NCBI GenBank assembly: GCA_021781185.1
Contig: JAJXXI010000663.1
Span: 1-5,275, forward strand
Length of the DNA: 5,275 nucleotides
Source: a bacterium
GTDB lineage: Bacteria > Verrucomicrobiota > Verrucomicrobiia > Limisphaerales > UBA11358
Direction of reading: 5' to 3'
This document shows positions 1-5,275 of this stretch, in pieces (within the stretch, counting starts at the first letter, position 1; each line of letters starts with the position of its first letter). The notes beneath the pieces were generated by a model. That model did no database searches. It was not told the DNA's origin and worked only from the letters and a program-made list of their open reading frames with translations. A program made the position numbers and the translations under genes.

Positions 1-66
1 GGTCAGGACGGATTCATTCGTCGGCAGCGACCGCGTCAAACGGGCAATGAGTTCAAATTCATTCAT
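1..66 (-). CDS. thiL: Probable thiamine-monophosphate kinase, N-terminal fragment
   Basis: The first 22 codons are present and the gene continues past the left edge. The reading begins MNEFELIARLTRSLPTNES. In ThiL proteins a short acidic/hydrophobic start followed by an aromatic residue and LIxR precedes the first ATP/Mg-binding loop (the E. coli protein has EFSLIARYF here). ThiL phosphorylates thiamine monophosphate to thiamine diphosphate in the cytoplasm, using ATP. The ATG (66-64) overlaps the stop codon of the protease gene (65-63) as ATGA, which suggests co-transcription and coupled translation. No Shine-Dalgarno sequence lies upstream. The diagnostic GDD motif would lie just outside the window, so the name rests on about 20 residues and gene order. 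A different protein with a similar start cannot be excluded. Confidence 0.55.
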   Translation of the reverse strand, partial: MNEFELIARLTRSLPTNESVLT

Positions 67-779
67 CGGATTTGCAGGAACAGCGCCACGAGATTGACTC
101 CGTTGAAAAGGCTGTGCGCCAGGATGGACGCGAGCAGGCAGCCGGTCTTTTCGTAAAGCCAGGTGAAAACCATCGCCAGCACGAACAATGGCACAAAGGT
201 GGGCGCGTTGAAGTGGATGGCGGCAAACAACAGGCTGACTCCCACCCAGGCGAACTTGGGCCAGCCCAGTTGCCTGACCCAGGGAAACAGCACGCCGCGA
301 AAGATGAATTCCTCCGCCACGGGCGCCAGCACCACCGCGAAAAAGGCCAGATAAACGCGTAGCCACGGCGAGTGCGCATTCACCAGCAGGGTCACCGCCC
401 GCTCGTCTTCCGGCGGCCAGCCCATTCGGTCCAGCGCCAGCACGGAAAGTCGCTGCAGGCTTACCACCACCGGCAGGGCCAGCACCATCACGCCAACGGC
501 GAGCAGCAGGCTTTTTTTCAGGTTGGCCTGGCTGAACCCAAAGGCCTCGCGCCAGTCCACGGCGTGAAGTTTGAGAAAGACATACATTAAAATCCACGCC
601 GCCCCCTGGAAGCTCAACGTTGCCACCAGCACGCTGCCAAAACTGTCCGGCGTATGAAATCCCGCCGCGCCGAGCTGCCGCAGCAGGCCGACGGCCACCG
701 CGCCGAGACACAGGCACACCAACACGCCCGCGACCAGTTGGATCACGGCCTCCGTCCGCCAAGGCTTGAGCGACAGCAT
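63..779 (-). CDS. CPBP-family (Abi/CAAX-type) intramembrane metalloprotease
   Basis: This 238-residue protein is very hydrophobic, with likely membrane segments near residues 12-35, 48-70, 89-108, 140-155, 175-190, 195-208 and 215-236. It carries the motifs of the CPBP family (PF02517): EEFIFR at 156-161, where the glutamate pair and arginine form motif 1; a histidine at 189 in AAIHF; and HSLFN at 222-226, with the motif 3 His and Asn. The family includes the glutamate-dependent Rce1 prenyl-protein proteases, and many bacterial members are linked to bacteriocin self-immunity or have no known substrate. The motif residues are all present, so it is probably catalytically active. The substrate cannot be inferred. 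It is the first gene of a pair with the thiL-like gene, overlapping it by 4 bp. The ATG at 779 is the natural start, and no Shine-Dalgarno sequence precedes it. Confidence 0.9.
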   Translation of the reverse strand: MLSLKPWRTEAVIQLVAGVLVCLCLGAVAVGLLRQLGAAGFHTPDSFGSVLVATLSFQGAAWILMYVFLKLHAVDWREAFGFSQANLKKSLLLAVGVMVLALPVVVSLQRLSVLALDRMGWPPEDERAVTLLVNAHSPWLRVYLAFFAVVLAPVAEEFIFRGVLFPWVRQLGWPKFAWVGVSLLFAAIHFNAPTFVPLFVLAMVFTWLYEKTGCLLASILAHSLFNGVNLVALFLQIR

Positions 780-996
780 GGCAGCAGGCTAACGCAGTCA
801 TCCGCAGGTGACGACGCAAAATTGTTGTATGGAAAAACATCCAATCCTTCAAACAACACCGCCTGGATCCGAGCTTGCCGGTGGCACGGTTAACGGTTGT
901 TCGGACTTGAATGATGATCGTTGGAGATTTCCATTGGGTCCTCGAAAGTTTCTCGCTTTGCCAAATGAACGCCGGTGCGTCACCTTGAGCAGAATA
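780..996. other. Divergent intergenic region between protease and DUF255 gene
   Basis: These 217 bp separate two divergently oriented genes. The frame of the downstream DUF255 gene stays open back to a GTG at 808 and an ATG at 829. The peptide this would add has no signal sequence, no membrane segment and no resemblance to known N-termini of the family, so I treat the region as non-coding. It holds the minus-strand promoter candidate and a small direct repeat, ACGGTTA/ACGGTTG, near 887-900. I found no convincing plus-strand promoter and no structured RNA. Confidence 0.5.
824..852 (-). promoter_or_regulatory. Possible sigma-70-type promoter for the protease-thiL pair
   Basis: Read on the minus strand, TTGAAG (852-847) is followed after exactly 17 bp by TACAAC (829-824). 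Each hexamer matches the sigma-70 consensus at 4 of 6 positions. Transcription would start near 817, giving a leader of roughly 38 nt before the ATG at 779. This is a pattern match only, and promoters of this lineage may differ. Confidence 0.35.
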
Positions 997-3102
997 GTGA
1001 ACGCCGCCAAACACACCAACCATCTCGCGAACGAAAAATCGCCCTACCTGCTCCAGCACGCGCACAATCCCGTGGACTGGTTTGCGTGGAACGACGCGGC
1101 CTTCGCCAAAGCGCGCACGGAGAACAAACCGATCTTTCTCAGCATCGGCTACTCGACCTGCCACTGGTGTCACGTCATGGAGCGCGAGTCGTTTGAAGAT
1201 GAAAAGACCGGCGCGTTCCTGAACGAACATTTCGTCAGCATCAAGGTGGACCGCGAGGAGCGGCCGGATGTGGACAAGATTTACATGACCTTCGTGCAGT
1301 CCACCACCGGCAGCGGCGGCTGGCCGCTCAATGTTTTTCTCACGCCCGAGTTAAAGCCGTTCTTTGGCGGCACCTATTTCCCGCCGGACGCGCGTTACGG
1401 CCGGCCGGGCTTTCTGCAATTGCTCCAGCAGGTCGCGCAGCTTTGGCGGGAGCGGCAGATGGAAATTGTCGCCTCGGCCGATGAACTGCACGCCCGGCTG
1501 GAACTTATCACGTCCCGTGATGCCAGGGAAAATTTGCCGCTCACGCCGCAGGTGCTTCAGCGGGCCACGCAGATGTTTCAGGAATCCTTCGACCCCGTGA
1601 ACGGCGGCTTCGGCGGCGCGCCGAAATTTCCGCAGCCCAGCATTCCGTCGCTCGTGCTGCGTGCCGCGAAACGCTTTGGTGACGACGAGGCTGCGCGCAT
1701 GGTGCTGCGCACCTGCGACCAGATGGCGGCGGGCGGCATCCACGATCAGCTTGGCGGCGGTTTCGCCCGCTACGCCGTGGACGCCCAATGGCTCGTGCCG
1801 CATTTTGAAAAGATGCTTTACGACAACGCGCAGCTCGCGCAGTTGTATCTCGACGCGTTTCTGGTCAGCGGCGAGGTGCGTCATGCCGAAGTGGTTCGCG
1901 ATATTTTGGACTACGTTCTGCGCGACCTGACACATCCCGACGGCGGCTTTTATTCCGCCGAAGACGCCGACAGCGAAGGCCACGAGGGTAAATTCTACTG
2001 CTGGACGCACGACGAACTTTCCAGGCTGCTTTCGCCGGAGGAATTCATCGTGGCCACGAAATATTTCGGCATCACGAAGGAAGGCAACTTCGTGGATCAC
2101 AGCCACCCGGCGCCGCTGCCGGGGCAAAACGTCTTGAGCATCGTCAACGCCGAGGTTCCGGCCGCCGACCAGCCGCTGCTCGCAGCCGCCAAATCCAAGT
2201 TGATCGCCGTCCGCGCCCGACGCATCCGCCCGCATCTTGACGACAAGATTCTCGCCTCGTGGAATGGCCTGATGCTCGGCGCCTTTGCCCGGGCGTCCGC
2301 TGTTTTGGATGATAAAAAATACCGGGTGGCGGCGGAGGAGAATTCGCGGTTCATCCAGGAGAAACTTTGGCAATCGCCTCAAGGTGGGGCGGGCAGTCCT
2401 CTGCCTGCCGACGGCGCGCACAGAGTGACGCGCCCTACCGGCACACTTTATCACCGCTGGCGCGACGGCCAGCGCGACAATGTCCAGTTGCTTGAAGGCT
2501 ATGCGTTCCTGCTCGACGGCGTCATCCACCTCTACGAAGCCACGCTGGAACCGGCGCATCTGGATTTCGCCATTGAACTGGCCGAAGCGATGATTGCCAA
2601 ATTTTACGACCCGGCAAACGGCGGTTTCTGGCAAAGCCCCGCCGGCACCAACGATTTGATTCTGCGAGTGAAAGACGATTACGACGGCGCGGAGCCGAGC
2701 GGCAATTCCGTCGCCACGCTGGCGCTGCTGAGGCTTGCCGCCATCACCGGACGCGAGGATTTTCGCCAGCCCGCCGAGGCGACGCTGCAATGGTCCGCCG
2801 CGCGCCTCCAAAACCAGCCCGCCGGGCTGGCGTTCATGCTGCACGCGTTGGATTTCTGGCTGGATGAACCGCGCCGCGTCGTCCTCGCCGGAGACACGGA
2901 TTCCACGAATTTTCACAAATTGCTTCAAGCCGTGCATTCCGTTTATCAGCCGAACAAAATCATTCTTGGGAATGCGGGGGCGGTGGAGCCCTTCGCCAAA
3001 ACTTTGACAGTGAAAAACGACGCGGTCGTTTTTCTTTGCACGGGGAATTCCTGCCAGCCGCCGACGAGTGATGTGACCAGAGCGAGGGAATTATTGGGTT
3101 GA
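997..3102 (+). CDS. DUF255 / YyaL (SPATA20-type) thioredoxin-domain protein
   Basis: From a GTG at 997 the product is 701 residues, close to B. subtilis YyaL (about 690). The N-terminal 165 residues are the DUF255/thioredoxin-like domain: [15 protein letters not shown] (14-28), then [10 protein letters not shown] with a CxxC pair at C55 and C58, then [11 protein letters not shown] (107-117) and FGGTYFPP. The remainder is an alpha/alpha-barrel domain like those of N-acylglucosamine epimerases and six-hairpin glycosidases, with [10 protein letters not shown] (205-214), [14 protein letters not shown] (246-259), [13 protein letters not shown] and SAEDADSEG (320-328). The C-terminus has the family's Cys-rich finish, [14 protein letters not shown]. 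The biochemical role of the family is not firmly established; a redox or sugar-related function is inferred from the folds. The GTG start is chosen because the family usually begins 10-15 residues before the SPYLLQH motif. TTG codons at 985 and 958 and an ATG at 829 are in-frame alternatives. Residues 463-481 are encoded by a palindromic repeat. Confidence 0.93.
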   Translation: MNAAKHTNHLANEKSPYLLQHAHNPVDWFAWNDAAFAKARTENKPIFLSIGYSTCHWCHVMERESFEDEKTGAFLNEHFVSIKVDREERPDVDKIYMTFVQSTTGSGGWPLNVFLTPELKPFFGGTYFPPDARYGRPGFLQLLQQVAQLWRERQMEIVASADELHARLELITSRDARENLPLTPQVLQRATQMFQESFDPVNGGFGGAPKFPQPSIPSLVLRAAKRFGDDEAARMVLRTCDQMAAGGIHDQLGGGFARYAVDAQWLVPHFEKMLYDNAQLAQLYLDAFLVSGEVRHAEVVRDILDYVLRDLTHPDGGFYSAEDADSEGHEGKFYCWTHDELSRLLSPEEFIVATKYFGITKEGNFVDHSHPAPLPGQNVLSIVNAEVPAADQPLLAAAKSKLIAVRARRIRPHLDDKILASWNGLMLGAFARASAVLDDKKYRVAAEENSRFIQEKLWQSPQGGAGSPLPADGAHRVTRPTGTLYHRWRDGQRDNVQLLEGYAFLLDGVIHLYEATLEPAHLDFAIELAEAMIAKFYDPANGGFWQSPAGTNDLILRVKDDYDGAEPSGNSVATLALLRLAAITGREDFRQPAEATLQWSAARLQNQPAGLAFMLHALDFWLDEPRRVVLAGDTDSTNFHKLLQAVHSVYQPNKIILGNAGAVEPFAKTLTVKNDAVVFLCTGNSCQPPTSDVTRARELLG
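2383..2439. repeat. 57-bp palindromic repeat element inside the DUF255 gene
   Basis: The 57 bp form an imperfect palindrome centred on A2411. The outer arms GGTGGGGCG (2383-2391) and CGCCCTACC (2431-2439) pair over 9 positions with one G-T wobble, and GCCG/CGGC flank the centre. Each half can also fold alone: GGCAG/CTGCC at 2392-2405 with a TCCT loop, and GGCGCG-CAC/GTG-A-CGCGCC at 2413-2434 with an AGA loop and one bulged A. It spans exactly 19 codons, starts on a codon boundary and contains no stop. The encoded stretch (rich in G, P and A) falls between SPQ and GTLYHRW, which I expect to be nearly adjacent in relatives. The form resembles a REP-like dispersed element; copies elsewhere cannot be seen in this window. 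Confidence 0.65.
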
Positions 3103-3103
3103 T

Positions 3104-3117
3104 CCCGGCGCGCCGGG
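3104..3117. repeat. Perfect 14-bp palindrome in the convergent spacer
   Basis: CCCGGCGCGCCGGG is its own reverse complement and lies between the stops of two converging genes, one base after the DUF255 stop. As RNA it could fold with a 5-bp GC stem and a CGCG loop on either strand. No T-tract follows in either direction, so it is not a standard intrinsic terminator. A bidirectional transcription-slowing role is possible but is inference. Confidence 0.3.
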
Positions 3118-3165
3118 CCGCTTGCCCACAATCAAAACAATAGAAGACCAGAGGGAGGATTGGAG

Positions 3166-4284
3166 TTACTTCAGCCCCATCACCAAGACCACCAGGTCAA
3201 TCACGAACAAGACCACGATGGCGATTTCGAGCCAGACCATCACGCGGTTGTTCTGGTCATGCTTCAGAATCTGGTAAAGCTCGTCAAGCGTCTTGAGTTT
3301 GCCGGCAATGTTCCGGTGCCAGTCTCCGAGGTGAAAGCGCGTGGAGATTTTTTCGTAGATGCGCGCGAGGTGCCAGTCGCCGAAAAACTTGGTCGTGTTG
3401 GACAGTTCATCGTTGAAGCGCGCCATGTCTATGCGGATTTCGCGCAGCTCGCGCAGGATGTTGCCGCGCGAGCGCAACGGCCGTTCGCCGAGGTCGCGAT
3501 AGGAACGCTCCAGTGCGTCGTCCAGCAGACGGTCGTAGGCTTCGAGTTCCGCGAGCTGGAGGTTCGCCAGTTCCATGATGTAGAGCGTCTCGTCGAAGTC
3601 CGCCGGCGCGTCCACGAGCAGGGCGGCGTCCCAGTCGATGACCACCAGATCATCCTCGTAATAGCTCAGGTAGCGGGCGGTGGATTCCTCGGCTTCCTGT
3701 TTGGAGAGCCGTTCAATTTCCTCCTCCTGCGTGAGCAGGGCGGCGACCTGGCGGCGATGCGCGTGAAACCACTGCTCGGCGTTCATGGGCTCGTTTTCCG
3801 CGTTCAACACCGGCGCGGTGATGCAGAACACCGTGTAAGCCTCCTCCTCCGGCAACTGCGGCTGCGGCCGGATCAAATGGCCGCGCAATTCGGCCACCAC
3901 ATCCTGGGCCAGCCGGCGGACCTCATCGTGCAGGGAGCCGTTGCTGAATTGCAGATCATGGAAGGCGACAAGCTCCTCGACATGGTTCACCGCGAACGGC
4001 ACGCGCACGGTGATGCTGATGGCTCCGACCGGCAGGAGCTTGAGGCTGCGCTCCACGCGCACGGTTCCGAGCGGACCGACGCGCTCCATTGGCGGCAGCC
4101 GGACCATCTGCGGCTTGTAGAAGAAAAACTGGCGCGGGCTGCGCTTGTTGGTATCTACGGTGAACTGTTCCACCGGCCGGCCGAGCACGTCACGGATCGG
4201 TTTGCGGGCGGTGTCGTAGGCCACATCGAACGCGTAGATGTAAACCACCTCGCCGCTGTAGCGAACTGACGCGTCCGTTTTCAT
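3166..4284 (-). CDS. Conserved protein of unknown function, C-terminal membrane anchor (RMD1/DUF155-like?)
   Basis: This 372-residue protein is mostly soluble, with one strong membrane segment at the very C-terminus (about 347-370, followed by LK). Visible elements are RYSGEVVYIYAFDVAYD at the start, KLLPVGAISITVRVPF (82-97), an acidic helical stretch around 185-205, YYEDDLVVIDWDAALLVD (208-225), leucine-rich helices (232-262), two GDWH motifs at 302-305 and 320-323, and the helix KLKTLDELYQIL before the anchor. The order of a mixed core, long helices and a terminal 'WLEIAIVVLFVID' segment recalls the RMD1/RMND1 (DUF155) family, but I cannot confirm homology. No catalytic motif is recognised. 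The anchor would leave the N-terminal bulk most likely in the cytoplasm, as in tail-anchored proteins. I chose the ATG at 4284; a GTG at 4296 would add four residues. It is transcribed alone, diverging from tcdA. Confidence 0.85.
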   Translation of the reverse strand: MKTDASVRYSGEVVYIYAFDVAYDTARKPIRDVLGRPVEQFTVDTNKRSPRQFFFYKPQMVRLPPMERVGPLGTVRVERSLKLLPVGAISITVRVPFAVNHVEELVAFHDLQFSNGSLHDEVRRLAQDVVAELRGHLIRPQPQLPEEEAYTVFCITAPVLNAENEPMNAEQWFHAHRRQVAALLTQEEEIERLSKQEAEESTARYLSYYEDDLVVIDWDAALLVDAPADFDETLYIMELANLQLAELEAYDRLLDDALERSYRDLGERPLRSRGNILRELREIRIDMARFNDELSNTTKFFGDWHLARIYEKISTRFHLGDWHRNIAGKLKTLDELYQILKHDQNNRVMVWLEIAIVVLFVIDLVVLVMGLK

Positions 4285-4387
4285 CCTGCTGCACACTAGC
4301 CCACAAATGCACTTTTGTTCAAGCGGCGGCGGATCATTTTGTTTTCGTGTGTTTCGGGTATTTGCGGTTAAAATCTTCTGAATTTAC
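4285..4387. promoter_or_regulatory. Divergent promoter region between the membrane-anchored protein gene and tcdA
   Basis: This 103-bp spacer must hold the start signals for both flanking genes. On the minus strand, TTGAAC (4323-4318) is followed 18 bp later by TAGTGT, a weak sigma-70-like pair whose -10 would sit almost at the start codon. On the plus strand, TAAAAT (4369-4374) is a reasonable -10 with no good -35; it would put transcription a few bases before the tcdA ATG at 4388. Both arrangements imply very short or absent leaders. The hexamers are matched by eye. Confidence 0.3.
4343..4369 (+). repeat. Degenerate 9-bp tandem motif (three units)
   Basis: Three consecutive 9-mers, TTTCGTGTG, TTTCGGGTA and TTTGCGGTT, share a TTT-G-G-T pattern and run into AAAATC. 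From memory, similar strings ending in GGTTAAAA are common in intergenic DNA of environmental bacteria, including Verrucomicrobiota and Planctomycetota. Here the motif ends 18 bp before the tcdA start and overlaps its possible -10 element. Its function is unknown. Confidence 0.4.
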
Positions 4388-5161
4388 ATGGACGATTTTG
4401 CGGAAAGATTTGGCGGCATCGCGCGGCTTTACGGCACGGGCGGATTGGAAAAGCTCCGGTCCGCACACGTCTGCGTGGTCGGCATCGGCGGCGTGGGCAC
4501 GTGGGCGGCGGAGGCGCTGGCGCGTTCCGGCATCGGCGCGCTGACGCTGGTGGACCTGGACGAGGTTTGCGTGACGAACATCAACCGTCAGCTTCATGCG
4601 CTGACGGAAACGGTGGGCCGCGCCAAAGTCGAGGTCATGGCGGAACGCATCCGCGCCATCAATCCCGAATGCCGGGTGTCGGCGGAGCAACAGTTCTTCA
4701 ACGAACAAACCGCGGAAGAACTGCTCGCGCCGGATTTCGCCTTCGTGCTCGACGCCATTGACAGCGTGTCAAACAAGGTTTTGCTGCTGGCGCGGTGCCG
4801 GCAAAAGAAGCTTCCGGTCGTTGCCTGCGGCGGTGCCGGCGGGCGGCGGGATGCGACCCTGGTGCGCGTGGCGGACCTGGCCGAAGTGTCACATGACCGG
4901 CTGCTGGCCGGGGTGCGGAAGCGGTTGCGCAAGGAGCACGGATTTCCGGCAGACGCCGGCGCAATGGGCGTGGATTGCGTTTTCTCGGCGGAACCGCCGG
5001 TGTTTGCCCGGCCGGATGGTTCGGTTTGTGAGAACCGCGCGGCGGCTGCTGATGGCACACGGCTGAACTGCAACGGCGGCCTCGGCTCGGCGACGTTTGT
5101 GACCGGAGCATTTGGCTTCGCCGCAGCGGGAATCGTCGTGCGGAAAATTGCCGGAGGTTGA
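4388..5161 (+). CDS. tcdA: tRNA threonylcarbamoyladenosine dehydratase
   Basis: This 257-residue E1/ThiF-like enzyme catalyses the ATP-dependent cyclisation of N6-threonylcarbamoyladenosine at tRNA position 37 to the cyclic hydantoin form (ct6A), which aids decoding of ANN codons. Similarity to E. coli TcdA (YgdL/CsdL, 268 residues) is visible throughout: RFGGIARLYG (7-16), the nucleotide-binding loop GIGGVG (32-37), LVDLDEVCVTNINRQLHAL (54-72) with the conserved Asp56, Asn64 and Arg67, AKVEVMAERIRAINPECRV (79-97), DAIDS (122-126), GGAGG (148-152), MGVDCVFS (193-200) and the cysteine of LNCNGGLGSATFVT (C228). Length and motifs are complete, so it should be active. The E. coli partners CsdA and CsdE, a sulfurtransfer pair, are not seen nearby. 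The ATG at 4388 puts the first motif at the usual distance. No Shine-Dalgarno sequence precedes it. Confidence 0.96.
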   Translation: MDDFAERFGGIARLYGTGGLEKLRSAHVCVVGIGGVGTWAAEALARSGIGALTLVDLDEVCVTNINRQLHALTETVGRAKVEVMAERIRAINPECRVSAEQQFFNEQTAEELLAPDFAFVLDAIDSVSNKVLLLARCRQKKLPVVACGGAGGRRDATLVRVADLAEVSHDRLLAGVRKRLRKEHGFPADAGAMGVDCVFSAEPPVFARPDGSVCENRAAAADGTRLNCNGGLGSATFVTGAFGFAAAGIVVRKIAGG

Positions 5162-5275
5162 TTCGCCGCGATTGAAAAGCGGGCCGGCGGCGGCAGGGTT
5201 AGCTGCGTGCATCCAGATTGTCTCTCAGGACTTTTGCCAGTTGAGACGTTGGGAAAGGTTTGTTTAAAAAATTGA
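5162..5275. other. Non-coding stretch after tcdA with a weak possible promoter
   Basis: No credible reading frame begins or ends here on either strand. The first half is GC-rich and gives no clear terminator hairpin followed by T residues. The last 35 bp are much richer in A and T: TTGAGA (5241-5246) followed after 17 bp by TTAAAA (5264-5269) could be a plus-strand promoter for a gene beyond the right edge. The -35 matches the consensus at 5 of 6 positions, but the -10 is poor. Confidence 0.25.

Noticed and set aside
59..893. Plus-strand open frames across the protease region (72-362, 372-590, 654-893)
   Set aside because: They are Gln/His-rich antisense products typical of reading opposite a hydrophobic membrane-protein gene.
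887..900. Small direct repeat ACGGTTA/ACGGTTG around an HpaI-like palindrome considered as an operator
   Set aside because: It is only two 7-bp units with no further copy and no placement relative to a convincing promoter.
1351..2937. Long 528-codon open frame on the minus strand opposite the DUF255 gene
   Set aside because: It is a shadow of GC-rich codon bias: the plus-strand product is a clear conserved family, while the reverse product is Arg/Gly/Val/His-rich without recognisable motifs.
3160..4269. 369-codon open frame on the plus strand opposite the tail-anchored protein gene
   Set aside because: The minus-strand product has a coherent domain layout and membrane anchor; the plus-strand product is His/Gln/Val-rich and resembles no protein I know. 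It looks like antisense of codon-biased DNA.
4594..5212. Several overlapping minus-strand frames opposite tcdA
   Set aside because: They are shadows in Ser/Arg/Ala/Pro-rich low-information sequence; tcdA on the plus strand explains the region fully.
5220..5247. Short inverted repeat GTCTC...GAGAC considered as a terminator or operator
   Set aside because: The arms are only 5 bp with a long loop and no T-tract, which is expected by chance.
1..5275. A defence or other novel multi-gene system built on the CPBP (Abi-type) protease
   Set aside because: The 'Abi' name refers to a broad protease family. The neighbours are housekeeping genes in alternating orientation, and no toxin, nuclease, bacteriocin or phage-related gene is present.

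Overview
The window holds one partial and four complete protein genes, packed closely, with no RNA gene, CRISPR array or insertion sequence that I can see. The DNA is GC-rich with strongly GC-biased third codon positions. The gene set, the near absence of Shine-Dalgarno sequences and two short repeat types that I remember from environmental genomes of the group all suggest a Verrucomicrobiota relative (Pedosphaera/Limisphaerales-like). This is an inference from memory, not a placement by search.

Layout: (1) Bases 1-779 form a minus-strand pair. A CPBP-family intramembrane protease is followed, with an ATGA stop/start overlap, by the first 22 codons of a gene that looks like thiL (thiamine-monophosphate kinase) and runs off the left edge. 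(2) Bases 780-996 are a divergent intergenic region with one plausible minus-strand promoter. (3) Bases 997-3102 on the plus strand encode a DUF255/YyaL (SPATA20-type) protein: a thioredoxin-like domain with a CHWC motif followed by an alpha/alpha-barrel domain. Within it, a 57-bp GC-rich palindromic element occupies exactly 19 in-frame codons at a place where I expect relatives to have no such segment. (4) Bases 3103-3165 are a short convergent spacer with a perfect 14-bp palindrome. (5) Bases 3166-4284 on the minus strand encode a conserved protein of unknown function with one C-terminal membrane segment, possibly a distant RMD1/DUF155 relative. (6) Bases 4285-4387 are a second divergent spacer carrying a degenerate 9-bp tandem motif. 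(7) Bases 4388-5161 on the plus strand encode TcdA, the E1-like enzyme that cyclises the tRNA modification t6A to ct6A. (8) Bases 5162-5275 are non-coding, with only a weak possible promoter at the edge.

The genes do not form one pathway. Only the protease-thiL pair looks co-transcribed; the others are separate units in alternating orientation. This looks like an ordinary chromosomal housekeeping region. I see no convincing new multi-gene system. The observation most worth a second look is the palindromic element carried in frame inside the DUF255 gene.
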